In this document: piece after piece, positions 8,850 through 21,465 of the stretch
How positions within the stretch are numbered: position 1 is the stretch's first letter
Layout: each line of letters begins with the position of its first letter
Assembly: GCA_013397455.1 (NCBI GenBank)
Contig: VYZB01000291.1
Coordinates: 332,430-396,429, forward strand
Reading direction: 5' to 3'
From: Crotophaga sulcirostris
Taxonomy: Eukaryota; Chordata; Aves; Cuculiformes; Crotophagidae
Length of the DNA stretch: 64,000 bases
Position numbers and translations under genes: made by a program
Notes under the pieces: generated by a model
What the model was told of the DNA's origin: nothing
The model's input: the letters and a program-made list of their open reading frames with translations, nothing else
Databases searched by the model: none

Positions 8850-11800
8850 AATATATAACTGTAAAATGTATTCTTGTGTATGAAATATATTCTTGTGAGT
8901 CTCGTTTTCAGCCCTCAGATGTTTTTGGTAAGGTCATAACTGAGAAAAAGAGATGCATCTATATTATATTTAGCAAATTTAATATTTAGGAGGCATCTCA
9001 AGTGCTTCTGGCTAAAGACATAGTTGGTTGTATCTTCGGTTAGATGAATCAAGTGCATTGAGCTACAGATTATTTCCTTGCAGGCATAGTGCTAATCATC
9101 CTGAAGAAACAGGCAAAGGCAAAAGAAACAAAAAGACTGCAGGGAAATAAAATAAAGGTATTGTGACATGAAGCTTGATGAGATATCTTGAGAGGTCTCA
9201 CTGCAGCCTGCAGAAACAAAAACTTTGAACAGTGACACACAGCTATTTTGTTACTCTTTAATGGAAATAAATACATGGAATAAAGAGTGAATATTCCCAA
9301 AGACGTATATTCTTGGATAACAGACAGGGAGCCATTTTCCAAGTAGAACGAAGTTTCTGTTTTGTAGCAGTGACTATGGCTAACTGCACTGGGAACTGAA
9401 GATGACTCCAACTGGACTTTGACTAGACCATAAAGCTACCACTTTTATAATTCCAGGTGAAAACATGATCTTTAAAATTATAAGTCAGCAGTCTCCAATG
9501 CCACAACTGTTCCATAAACAACAATTTTGGCAGCAAAGTACCCATGCTGGAGGGTACAGATCCAGTGTCTTAGAGGATCTCAGCATCATTTTGTGAAATA
9601 TCTGAGATTTCATCAAATTCTGAGTTTGTGTGGACTAACAATGCTACAATATGAAGCAGAATGGATGAAGGCAGCTGTAGCATTTAAACTCTTTTAGTAG
9701 TATGGGTAGAGAAACAAGGACATCTGAAGTGCGAATTCTTAGTTCACACTTAATACACATTCTTTAGCTTTCCTACACTCACTAACAGCTACAGTAAAAA
9801 GGTCCATCATCTTCCATTCTAACTAAGTTGTGTCTGACTAAGGCAACTTTTTTTCCTTGCACTTCAGAGAAGATGCTTCTTACATTAAATAACTGCACCT
9901 CACTGAAACTGGAGATCAGAGAACATCAGTAATATTTCATGAAAACCCTTCACTCAGGTTTCTAATTTATTGACAAACTGTAGATGAAAGTTATAATTGT
10001 ATTCTAAATTGTAAAGAAATCCCAAGCCTTAAAATGTGCAGCTTTGTGCTTTTAAAACAGAAACTATATTTTCACTTTTTTAACACTTGCTCCACTTTCT
10101 TCTGTTTATCCCTTTGCTTCTTCCAATTGTTCATTTTCACATTGTGTTGGAAAAAAAAGGCAAAAGAAAGTATTAAAGGTGTTGCAAGTATTTAAAGGTA
10201 CTGTTTGAAATTGTTCCGTTTTTCACTTTTAGCATTTCTTGTGAAGCCAGTGTCAAACTTATGGAAAAGAAAAAAAAATGATATATTTGTGAGTGGAGAG
10301 AATTTTTTTTCAGTAAAAAAAGTTTCCCCTTCTTTGGTCTTGAATGGATGCAATTCGTTTTGTTGGATCAGGTGGGAGACTCATTTTTATTTATTTTTCT
10401 GTTTCTATCAGCCATAGTTGAAGATTGAAAAACTTCACTTGAGATGTTCACGGCACAAATCCAGATGAACTTTTAAACACTGGGATGTGCACCAAGCTTG
10501 CATTCAGACAGTGGATTTGCGTTGCCATCCAAGTGGGCTGAAAGGCATTTGCCATAAATGTCTTCAAACATGGATCACAAGCAGATTTCACTGTTACTGC
10601 ATTTTGATTTATTATTTTGTTTTCTTTTGTCCTAGCAACTCCAAAATAAGACGAGTAGCTAAAACGTCAGTATTTCCTTCTAGGTGCTGGTAAATACTTA
10701 TCAAATCTCTCTTTGGGGTCAGTGATTTTTCATATGTCTTAGTACACAATGGAATTATTTAATTACTTTTGCTAGCAAGTTTACAGACAAGTATATCCCT
10801 ATCATACTGCATATCCTCAAATAAGATTATTTACAATCCAATCTAAGGAGTGCTGACTGGTGTCATTGGAAGCTAAAGCTGCATCAGCATTTAAATTTCT
10901 ACTTTTCTGGGCAAAAACCCAACTGGCTGATTCAATTAAACTCTTTATGTTATATATTATCCACAAGTTCACAATCTGAAGTGATTCTCAGAGTCTGAAG
11001 CCATGCCTTTATGATTGCAATTTGGTAGCAAGACAATTTTTGAGGACTATTTTACTTGAACTGCAATGAAAATGTCAGGACATAACACACTTTCTGATGT
11101 GGGTTTTATGAAAGGCACTCCAAAATCAACCATTATTTCAAGCACAAGCAATAAATAACCTTCATTATTCATTAGAGTGTATATATGCATTTGTGTTTGC
11201 AAATATGGTGGTTTCCTGAGCAAAGAACCCTGTAATCAAAAGACCCTTCACTCATTTAAGGAGGTAACAAATGGGTAGGCAGGAGGCACAGAAAGAGACA
11301 GTCTATTTAATCGGTAATGGAGATAATCTATAGAGTACCTGCAATACAAGTAGTCCATCTTCCAGGCATAAACTTTAGATAAGATATGGGACGTGGAAAG
11401 ATTCATGCAATATTGTGAAGCTACTTTTCATAATAGTCATTTGGACGAATTTTGTTTATGGTTTATATTGAACAAAGAGAATAGACCTTTCCCATATGAC
11501 GTAAATCACAGCCCTCCTGCAGGATGTCTGGAGTGGTGCTCTGCTATTACTATTCACAAGAACATTAACACCGGTGAAATAGGCTCTGTGAATTTACTGC
11601 TATTTACCTGTTCAGATTAGGAGTTAACGCACCTCTGCAAAGAGCCAACATGATATGCAGACCTGCAGCAGCTCCTTGCATCCTCAAATACTGTGTGAGC
11701 GTGCTAGAAAGCAGCCTCTACACACTGATGTCATTTGTGCGAGGTGTGTGTTTTTGTTTTTCTTTTAATGAGACTTTGAAGAAAGACCATATTTATGTTG

Positions 11801-13989
11801 AGCTACCCCTGTTGATGAGTTTCAGATGGGTCAGTGAGAATTTTAGAGTCAAAACCAGAGCTTGGATGATATACATTGATTTATTGGAGCTGTTTTCCTT
11901 TTGAAACTGAAACATTTGTTCAGAAAGAAAATGAAAAATTTGAATATTTTCCTGGCAATTTAAAAACATAAATTATGTTTTCTGGAGCTCCTTTGTTTTG
12001 ACGAATTCAAAGCAATTTTCAACTTCAAGTATTTTTATTTTTAGGGGATAAAAAATTAAATTTGAGGAGATTTTTGAAAGAAAATAAGTGTTCACTGTAA
12101 AAAGGGACCAAGATGCTGTTTCTTGTTGTTTCTTGTGCTTTTATGCAGAAGGACATTTGTATAATGAAATCTGTGGTTTTGATGAGAGAGGTGATGTCAG
12201 GAGAAAAACCGTGCCTGGTAGCCTTTCTATAGTTATTTAAGAAAATGGAAAAAAGAGGCACCAAACCATAATCACCAACAATTTCAAATGAAGGGTTCAG
12301 GATGATGCTGGAAGATCAGATCAAACCAATTAAAGCACTGAGGAAGAACTCTGGTTCCCCAGCCCCTAGATAACAGCTCGGAAAGGAGGGGAGGAGGGCT
12401 CTCTCTTTCTCTCTCCTGCCTCTTTCTTTTTCCCACTCCTGTTTTTCATAGTGGGGGCACTAATGAACTTTTCAAGTCCCATGAAGACAACCCTCATGTT
12501 CTGATTACTTGCCTTACTTTTAATGAATTGTTTTAATCAAGTTTCAAAGCAGGGACTCTATGCTTCATTGCAGCAGCCCAATGACAATGAGCTGAATGTT
12601 ACCAAGACAGTGCATCTGATGGACTTTAATGGATTTTATGTGACAGTGTCTAGTGGCCTCATATTAGACATAGCTTTACAACAGAGAACCCATGGGGTTG
12701 CACTATGCGTTTAATCTATACAAACTGTAAGGATAAGGGAGAGGGAAGCTGGGGAGGGGGAGAGACTCTGAACCCTGAAGACCTTCAAAAGGCATGCATT
12801 TCATACTAATAAGAACCAGTCTTTGGTCATTTTACTTTTTTGCAATAGGAAAGTCCCATTGTGTTTTCTTAGTGAACGTCATGAGTATAATATCTCCAGG
12901 GCTTTTTGCAATAACATTCTCGAAACACGGAGTTATCTGGAAAAATTAAGCTCTCAAGGAAATCTTGGCAGCGCTGTAACATTTCCTGGATTTCAGGTAG
13001 CAATTCTGAGTTGTGATCTCTTAAGTCCGTAACAATTTGCTATTTCTAATTTATTGCTTCATTTGTGACTGCTGCTACAGCAAGGTAAATTTATTCTGAT
13101 TTGCACAACCTAAGTCTTAGCTCTGACAGTGACTAATTATTACCTGAGTTAAAATAATGAAAGTGTCGGAAAGTGTCCGAATGCAATTTGTTAGGAAAAC
13201 ATGTGGCATGCTGTGTTACCCAAGCCCAGAAAAGCCTAAATGATCAGAAACCATGGAGAATTAAGAATTTTTCCCCCAAAGGTTACAAATCAATGTGGAA
13301 AATTTTCAGGGAATTGGAGAGCTGAGGGGCTTAATTCACTGGAATATAAAATGCAGACCATACCTGTATGATTTTCTGCTTAAGAAGGAAAAGTCACTTT
13401 TTTAGAACAAATCTTTTTTGTATTTCTGAAAAAATAATTTTTTCAGGAAGAATCTAAAACGATATTGTGATGGTAACAGTGTCCAGAGAGTGTGCATCAG
13501 CTATAGGTTGATGCTCATACTGTTTAAAGTATGCACTGGAGGAGGATTATTTTGCAGCTTCTCTTTTTTCAGAAAACAAAATAACAACCAAAACCCAAAC
13601 CCAAACCAACACACAGAAGAGAAAATCTATTGTAAGAAACTCCAAAAGTGTAAGCACTGTTAGCTGATATAAGTAACACCTTTGAGTTTTTTGCTGGCTC
13701 GAGGTCAGTCCTGTGTTTTGTCAATTATAGGCATGACTTATTTGGAGAACAGCTCAGCTCCAGCTGTGTAAAATGAATCCTGAAATGAAGTGGTCAAATG
13801 ATGTTAATGACTGTCTGCTTGCGAAAGTTTCTGAGGAATGTTAGCAGCTCTGGGTGAGGATTAGAAAGCATCTGACAGCTCTGTAGTTCTGCTTGTTCAA
13901 ATAGCTCTATGCAAGCAGATGGGGTACCAGTAAATTAAAATAATAATACAAAATAATAAACAGCTATCTGGCTGAAATAATAAAGCAAT
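8850..13989. other. Unique AT-rich non-coding DNA, no gene seen
   Basis: No open frame longer than about 115 codons and no recognisable protein. Parts of 12500-13050 have mixed, repeat-free texture that could be conserved. A 148-bp acceptor/donor-bounded segment there (12849-12996) was considered as an exon and not accepted. A short telomere-like AAACCC run sits at about 13590-13607. No transposable element recognised. Confidence 0.55.
12737..12760 (+). other. G-quadruplex motif (plus strand)
   Basis: Four G runs occur in order: GGG (12737-12739), GGG (12743-12745), GGGG (12751-12754) and GGGGG (12756-12760), with loops of 3, 5 and 1 nt. This satisfies the standard G3+N1-7 rule. It sits in otherwise AT-rich DNA. 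Confidence 0.7.
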
Positions 13990-14780
13990 ACAAATGATTT
14001 AGGGCTTCTTCATTCAGGGCATTTGTCACTCATGTGAGCCATTTCAGCCACAATTTAAATTAAATTTATCTTAAACAGGATTTAATTGAGATTTAATAAG
14101 GCAATTGTTTTATTGTTAAGGACCAATTGGATGTCAACACACAATGTTTCCTAGAGAGATAACTGTACCCTGTAAAGATGCTGGGACTACATAAAGGCTA
14201 ACAATTTCATGGTCTATAACAATATACCTATGTTAAGTAATATTAAACACATACCTGTTTTTATGGTCTGTATTTCAGGCCCTCCTCCCACATGAATGTC
14301 CTGTTGTGTTAAGAAGCTATAAACTCGGCATCTCTGTCCATATCTAACACACCTGCCAGACCTCTAGAGAGATATGATTATATTAATTACAATATATTGA
14401 TTGATTTCTACTTTACATGGACCGCCTGTATTTAATTTAAATATACGATTAAGCATATTGATGACACAACTTGGATTGTTACTGTGATAAATAATTGCTA
14501 ATTGTGTCATGATACACCACATATTTTAAAGCAATGTTTCCCATATGCTAGTAGCAACTGCATGTATAAAATATGCTGAGAATCTATTTTAATTATTCAT
14601 ATTTGTTCATGGCCAGTGCTTTTCTATTTCTCAGGTCTGGAGGGAACAATACATATCTTGACACTTCAAAACAATTGTTGGCATAATTTTCAGGGGAACG
14701 TGTATACCTTTCACATAGAGTCCGTGCATGTTTTGTGATGATTATATGGAAAATATAGATGTCAGTATGCAATTCTGGTC
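13990..14780. promoter_or_regulatory. Candidate conserved non-coding (enhancer-like) block
   Basis: The block is AT-rich but not simple-sequence, and dense in homeodomain cores: TTTAATTGAG (14081-14090), TTAATTA (14383-14389), a PBX-HOX consensus TGATTGAT (14398-14405) and TAATTGCTAATTG near 14492. A 9-bp inverted repeat, ATGACACAA (14461-14469) and TTGTGTCAT (14502-14510), puts two MEIS/TGIF-type TGACA cores head to head. The texture resembles developmental enhancers of vertebrates. No alignment was possible, and AT-rich DNA makes such cores by chance. Confidence 0.3.
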
Positions 14781-16478
14781 TCTGTTTTGCTAATTTCTAA
14801 TGTGTGTACAATATATCTACAAACGAGGCAATTAAATCACTAATAATATTTGTACTAACTATTGCTATTAAAATCTATCAGTAGTATAATATTAGTGTCA
14901 GTAGTACTGCTATTGTCCAAATATATTAGATTTAATTTGTCATTTTCTATGACAACAATAAAATTATTTTTGAACCTTCCCTACACCTATAACAGGATGC
15001 TCAACTAATTTTCCAAGAATTTTCATTCAAGGGAAAAAAAACCAACAGCATTATCTTTTCTTGCCTTTACTTGCATTTTGTGTCTGCTTTCTGCAAATAA
15101 AACCAAACTTGTACAAGTCAGTTTACCGAGAGAAGTCTCCATGAAAACAGCAATTTAAAAGAAGCCAGGAGAGTATTTGCAAATTATGAATTTGTAAATA
15201 CAGCATTTATTATTAAAAACTTGGTTCTAGGAGTTGCACTCATTTAATCAAGGAACGGAAACAACTCTGTGTGATTCACACACCCAATAAAAAGTAATCA
15301 GACCCCAGACATATAATTTCTTATCTGTGACTACACTGAAAAAAATTGCAGCTGGTCAAAGAAAATTCACGTACTGAGAAAGAAGATGGGGTCTAGAGTT
15401 TGAAAAGCATCTCGGAAAGACAGATCCTTTTTACTACTGAGGTCACTTGGAAATTCCTGGCTGGGCTGGGTAGCAGGCAGTGTGCCTTGACCCCCTTCTC
15501 ATGCACGGGCATGTTGTTTTGCTGCTGTTTGGTACGTTTTCTGGAGGAGTGGTTGTTGGGGTGTCATCACACAGCAATTTCCAGTGGCACCAAGCCGAGC
15601 TGAAGAAGTTTCTACTCTTTTTTCCCCGTGTCAATCTTTTCCATCCCGGTAGTGCAACCCAGCCACACAGCTGGATATCCCTCCAGTCAAGTAATTCTTT
15701 GTGTGGCATCTCTATACGCTATATTGTGGCAACAGTGTAATTCAGGAACACACAGTTTTCCTTCCTTTTCTTTTTGAAGATAATCACTGGGAGGTCATTT
15801 CTGTACTCTTAGATCCAAGACAAGGACCTGATATGATGCTTGAGGCAAAGGTTGCTCCAAAAGATGGGAAGACAAGGGAGACCCTGAGGCACTGGACATC
15901 CTGTTCAGCCTGCCCAGGTATGTTGAGTAAAATTCAGGCACTCAAGCCCTCCAAGGACTGCATTGCACAGTTGCATGGGACATTTTCTATCCAGCCCTGC
16001 TGTGATTTGGTTCCCAGCTCAGAAGGGATGATGTGCACCTAAAGTAGTAGGCAGTGGTCCAGCATCCTCCAGACTGATGGCCCCAGCATGCATGGACTGT
16101 TCTGCACAGTCCAAAACACAGTGCAGAGAGGGAGCACAGCCTGAAAGGCCGCAAGCAATCGGTGCCAGTAATGAGCAGCCAATTAATTGATTACTGAAAG
16201 TATAACTGAATCCTATGCCTCGGAGAAATCTAAAATATAGTAACTGCTTGCTTTATTGACAGCATTCATGCCATATTTAGTAACTGGTATGTAAGAAGTA
16301 GCTGGACAATTTTGTTACACTTAATATGTTTCAGAACACAGCATAAAACATGTTTTAACACTATAACATCTATTGAGCAGTACCTCTGGGAACAGGCTTT
16401 ATTATTAGATTACATTATACAAGATTAGACTAGTCAATAAGGGATTTCTTTCACACAGCATGCCATCTGAAATACCTG

Positions 16479-16524
16479 TTTTCTTTCTTTTCCTTTCCTC
16501 TTTCCTTTCCTTTTTTTTTTTTTT
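16479..16524 (+). repeat. 46-bp homopyrimidine tract (TTTC/TTTCC, then T14)
   Basis: Uninterrupted C and T from 16479 to 16524. It begins as irregular TTTC/TTCC units and ends in fourteen T. Low complexity. The T run could be mistaken for a retroposon tail, but no element borders it. Confidence 0.8.
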
Positions 16525-17840
16525 AAATTACTTCAAGACCTTCTTTGTAGGATCTTAGGCACAATATGCCCATGAATCATAAAACTGACAAGCCCCAGGG
16601 CTGAATGGTCTCTGTACAGTAGATACGAGGCCTAGAGATAAAGGTGCACTACAGGTATACAGTGACAGGGGTGGATTATAGATAAACAAAAGGCGCAGTT
16701 ATTAGATGGGAAGTGCCAGGCAGGATTGTACACTGAGAATGCAAATTGTAAGGACCGTGTCTCAGGGACTCGACTTTGCTTGGACTGTCAGGCAACAGGA
16801 AAACAAAGACAATAATTCAGTCTGGGTGCGATGCTGGATTTTTAGATTTGCTTTAGCTGCTGGCTGCACAGGGGAAAGGGGAAGCAGGCAGGGTTTTAGC
16901 CAGGTTTTGGCACCCGGGTAAAGCCATGAAGAAATTCAGGCTGCTCATAAGGTTAAATTAAAATTCTATTTTCTCATTAAATAATTTGCTGATTATTTAC
17001 ATAATAATCAGAAAGGCAAAGAACAGGTGTATTGTGAGATGGCCTGAGTCAAGGCAGCAAACTGATGCTTCGATCCTCCTGGGATCTAGCACCCCAAATC
17101 CTCTCCTTGACATATTGATCTTTCCTGCCTTTGTTCAGAGCAGTGCAGCATCCAGGGGAGGTGGATTCCTACCTGCTCAGGTTGTGGCTGGGTGGAGATC
17201 CCAGGGGATTTTCAGGACATCTCAATCCCTGTTCTGGCAGGAGTTCCTAGCTTGTGAGTATGGATTTCAGATTTTGGTGCCTGCAGAGTGCTGATATACT
17301 ATTTTGGTATCCAATTCCTTTTTGAACATATATCTTCTCAATCACATGCTAAAATACAGTGGGAATCAAACACACTATTTGCTTTTTTCAAATGATATCC
17401 AGTGCTATTCACACATTTCCACCCCTTTAAATTCTGTGTTGCGTGCTGTGTTGGATCTGTTGCAGGGAATTTCTCTTAGTCCTAAATTAAAAATCTCCAC
17501 TGAACTACACAGTTGCTGACTACATTGGTATGAGCAACTTTCATTCAAATTTCCTAGATGGAGAAGACTCATGGCCTGCTTTACCACTCTTACTGGAAAT
17601 GAATATGAATTGATAGGACTATATCTAAGAACAGCTTCCTTTTTTTGCCTACGAGAATTTTTCTTTGCTTATATAACCAAATTTCCCCACAAGATTGACA
17701 TTTCAGGAAAGGGGCAGAGGCAGACAGGTGACTACAGATCAAATTGGATTTCCACAACCTTCCACTGTAAAGGTCAACCCGCAGTTCCTATCTTCGTTTC
17801 AAACACAGGTGAAATACTTCACATGCCCAGGGACCCTTTA

Positions 17841-17865
17841 TTCTTCTTTCTTTCTTTCTTTTTTT
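17841..17865 (+). repeat. Short (TTTC)n microsatellite
   Basis: Consecutive TTTC units inside a 25-bp pyrimidine run. Next to it at 17869-17880 are TTATTATTATTAT units. Ordinary simple repeat. Confidence 0.75.
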
Positions 17866-18229
17866 GTTAATTATTATTATTTTGGTCTTTTCTTTCCTGG
17901 AATGTTTAATAGAGAAAAAGCTTAATTATTGATGAAAGCTTGCAGTTGGCAAGGCAGTGACCTCAGACCAGATATGATGGGAGAAGGAACTGGAGAACTG
18001 TGCCTTCTCTTGGCATGTGGAACCAGCTCGTATCTGAGCGATAGTGACCGAGAAAAATTCCTAGAAATAACGACCTGTTGCAACATTTGAGGGAAACGGA
18101 GGATCTTTAAGTCAGAAACTTAAGCAGGCAAGAAAATCCCAAACTGGAGAGGAGCATTGCTTACTTTGAACAGGATTTGGCAGTGACTTTGATGAAAAAA
18201 ATAGAGAAATAACTCCAGTAATTACCTTT

Positions 18230-18640
18230 TCCCCATGTTGGCCAGTGGGTTGCCATGGACACTCTGTTCTGACCAAAATGTGGGCTTTGCTGCAGTGTTA
18301 GCAAGCTGTCGAATAACCAATTGGGTGTCAGAAATTTACAGCCAGTAATTAACTGATAGGTTTATAATTAATCAGAGGTGCCCCTGAACAGCAATGCTTG
18401 GATCTGAATTCAAATTCTGACTTTTTCAAAAAATCAGGGGCAAAAGAGAGTGACAATTTGGGTTCAGTCCCATCTTTATAATTAAACAGTGATTTTTGAC
18501 AGGAGGGGAATCTCCAGCAGTTAATGACTGACTGAAGGAGTTGAGGGCCTCAGGCAAAGCTGAGGGCTTTTAATCCAGGTGGTCATTAACTGCCTGGGAA
18601 TGCCTGACCCTGAGGTTAATTGTTTCTATTTTAAATCATG
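18230..18640. promoter_or_regulatory. Candidate conserved non-coding block containing a long inverted repeat
   Basis: Repeat-free, mixed-composition sequence with AATTAATCAG and TTAATTG homeodomain cores around 18367 and 18617. It contains the 77-nt nested inverted repeat listed next. The conserved look is a visual judgement only. Confidence 0.3.
18517..18593. repeat. 77-nt nested inverted repeat (hairpin-like)
   Basis: Outer arms GCAGTTAATGAC (18517-18528) and GTCATTAACTGC (18582-18593) are perfect 12-bp reverse complements. Near the centre CCTCAG and CTGAGG form a second 6-bp stem around the loop GCAAAG. The two stems are concentric, so a single fold with internal bulges is possible on either strand. 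Size is in the range of a miRNA precursor, but the middle is poorly paired. Alternatively it is a pair of oppositely oriented TTAATGA homeodomain sites. I do not recognise it as a known miRNA. Confidence 0.6.
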
Positions 18641-19440
18641 AAAATAATATACACATATACAGACTCTCTCTTCCTTCTTTTCTGCTGTACACGTGGGTTA
18701 CAAATATAAATATGCTGCCATTTTATGCAATGAAAAAGATGAAAGCTGGGCTGTTGGGTTGCTCTTGGTGTGTTTGCTAGAGTTCAGGTACCTAAAACAT
18801 TCTCATGGCAATCTGCTCTTTCCACCCAGAAAATCTGACCTACAGCCTGGCCAGAAGAGACTGACTGGGAAAGGCTCTGGGTTGGGCTGTGCAAGGAACA
18901 GGAACGCCCAGCTGGGTTTTAAAAAGTATTCGGGCTTCCTCTGATTCACAAATCCCAAAATCTTGGGAGCTTGATTTAATTTTGTTTTAATCTGCTTGTT
19001 TAATAAAACCTCTCTCACTGCAATTCAGCACATCCTGGAAGTAAAACAGAAAGCCACTTTTAAAAGCTTTTTGTGCACCTTTAAGCATTGGACCTTTTCG
19101 TGTCCTTTAGGGCTGGCTGCTCAGCACAGTGCAGGATCAGGCCCTTAAAAGCCAGCAACACTTTTATTTTCAGTACTAACTCCGGCTTGTGCAAAAGAAA
19201 CCATCAGGAATTAAGCCTGTAAACCCAGGGAAAACCAGAGCTCTGAGTAGGTGACATGCAAAGCTGCAGAGCGGGCAAACCCGACCTCACCTGGATTGGA
19301 AAAAATTCCGTTGCAGTTCATTTAGATGTATTTTCTTCCCCAAATCCTCCTCTCTCTACATGCTTCGCTTTCCTTTTTTTTTTTCTTCTTTTTTTATTTT
19401 CTTTTTTTTTTTAAAAAAAAGACATATGTCATCATTGCCA
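18641..19440. other. Unique non-coding DNA with T-rich low-complexity end
   Basis: No coding signal. A T-rich run at 19368-19412 followed by eight A (19413-19420) makes a T11-A8 self-complementary core. Confidence 0.55.
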
Positions 19441-20080
19441 GTTCAGTTTCCTGTGTTTAACCCTTGCTATATCTAGCCTGATTACTCCTAATAAAGCTTG
19501 ACAGTTGGAGGGTTAATCCAGCCCTTGGTCTCATGGTTTCTTCTCAGGAAACAATCTGTCCCAGAGAGCTTTCTGGCCTGTTGCAAGGTTATATCCCCCC
19601 GGGGTGCCATCAGCGCCAGCCAGGGCTCCTTTCCCATTGTCTGCCAAATGGCCACCAATTAAGTCAACTGTTCCCCAATTAGAATTTTGAGGAATTTATC
19701 TTGTTCCTCCCGTGTTCAAACTCCCAAGCAGGGGCAGCTCTTGGAGTCGGTTACAAAGGCTTTTTTTTTTTTTTTTCCCCTTCTTCCAGAGTGAGAAGGG
19801 GGGAAATAAAATAAATAAATAGCAGCTCTTTCCTGTAATCGGAGACTCCTGGGTTTTTCCTGTCGCCCATTCACACAGCTTAATCCTGGGCTATGTGATG
19901 AGAACGTGGTAATATTTAAGGGAGGATACTTTATTATTGTTCCATTCACCTGAACTAGCATGGCTGATTTCTTTTTAATGGATGCTGCTCTCAGTAAAAG
20001 TTTTCCCTGTGTCATCAGCTATAAAAATAATGAGATTTGCCGAATTAAAGCAAGAAAACAATAATTTTGATTTCAATCGG
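19441..20080. promoter_or_regulatory. Candidate conserved non-coding block
   Basis: Balanced composition, with visible factor cores including SOX-like CATTGT (19635-19640), CACCAATTAAG (about 19653) and CCCCAATTAG (19674-19683). Interrupted by T16 at 19761-19776, which suggests that if constraint exists it is in two pieces. No transposon or reading frame explains it. Unverified. Confidence 0.3.
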
Positions 20081-21432
20081 CCAAACAGCCAAATGTGCAG
20101 GGTTGTTGTTGGTTTTTTCTTTTTTTTTCCCCTCCCCCCTGAAATGGCTTAACTGATTGTTTACATTTTTTTATTGGTGAATTAAATTCTGGGCTCTGGG
20201 TCACCTTTAATATGGGAAATGCAAAGTCTGGCAAAGTTATCAAGATAATATCCCTTAAACTAGACATACAAAGACCTGATCGATCCGTTCTAGACAAATA
20301 GGACCTTTGGCTTTTTTCCTGACAGAACTGTGAAGGTCTTCTTTAGCAAATTCTTTGTGTGATACCTCAACTGCCCTTACCAAAAGGAGTAAAAGATTTC
20401 AGGTGTGGCTCCAAGGGTAGATTGTGCTAGGGTAGGCATGGTGTCACTGTCAATCCACACATCTGAATTTATCTTTCAGTGGAAAGACAGAAATTATATT
20501 TTTCTGCAAGTTAAGTCCATTTTTCTAAAAGTACTAAGCAAATAGAGAGAATTACAATGTGTGACTGGAGATGGATAGATCTCCAGCTTTCCATACGTAC
20601 TTTTCAGAACTTGATGCACAATACAACTTTTCTTCATTTTTGGTTTCGTTACATGTGGGCCTCCACTTCTGGAGTGTGACTTTATAGTTGGGGTTTGGAT
20701 AAAACCAAAGTTTCAGAGTATACTTTGGGACTGATAATGAAAACCTACTTTTTCATAAGATATTCACTTTAATGTTAACGAAGTTCACTGAAATATGGCC
20801 CTGGGTCTTGGAACATTTTGATGATCAAACCACCTTATACAGTTTTCTGGTGATCCTTCACTGTCCTTGGCTCAATAATTTTTTACTTCCTCCTGGTGTT
20901 GCATTAAGTGGTGGCTAAAAATGTAACAAACATCTGTCATGCGTATGCTGTTTTCTCTTTTTTTTTTTTTTCCCAGAGACAGTCAAATGTTTTGTTTGGA
21001 ATTGCTTAGGGAAGATTTTTAGCTCTCATTTTCACACATTTCCTTCTTATGACTGAAAATAAGGCCAATTCACTCAACCCACATCTGCTTCGAAGTGTCA
21101 CCAAATTCCTACAAGGTCAAAAACATGAGGCAAGATGGAGATAAAGACCATATACAAAATTTAGCTACCAGTCCAGTTTTCTCTAGGGTTAAGTATGATT
21201 TTATCTGAAGTTGTGTGTTTGGCCATCCAGATTTGCAATACAAAAAAATGGCTGATCTGATCCTACATGGGAGAAATTGCTGAAGTTACTCCAAATCTAC
21301 GCAAATGAAACTTTAACGTCCTTCTTCAGTCCTGTAGTGTTCTCCGACTTGAATGAGGGAAAATTGCACTGAGGTGCATGGAAAACTGGGACCCACAAAA
21401 CTTTGCAAAACGTTAGGGATATATTATAATTT
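20081..21432. other. Unique AT-rich non-coding DNA
   Basis: No gene or element recognised. Contains pyrimidine runs at 20113-20140 and 20951-20974. Ends at the run of Ns. Confidence 0.55.
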
Positions 21433-21465
21433 NNNNNNNNNNNNNNNNNNNNNNNNNNNNNNNNN
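21433..21465. other. Assembly gap (33 N)
   Basis: Thirty-three consecutive N in AT-rich sequence. The length is not a rounded placeholder, so it may be a sized scaffold gap or masked low-quality bases. Nothing can be inferred about its content. Confidence 0.99.

Larger units (their letters stand above)
14781..18229. other. Unique non-coding DNA, no gene seen
   Basis: Open frames reach 113 codons (15701-16042) with no recognisable domain or codon signature. The segment around 15400-16150 is somewhat GC-richer than its surroundings but contains no CpG cluster. Two pyrimidine tracts are listed separately. No transposable element recognised. Confidence 0.55.

Noticed and set aside
12849..12996. 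Possible 148-bp exon (CAATAG acceptor-like, CAG|GTAGCA donor-like, open frame across)
   Set aside because: The acceptor is weak and the encoded peptide matches no family I recognise. Not distinguishable from chance.
16511..16524. T14 as a reversed poly(A) tail of a retroposon
   Set aside because: It is continuous with a pyrimidine tract, and no element body, A/B box or target duplication adjoins it.
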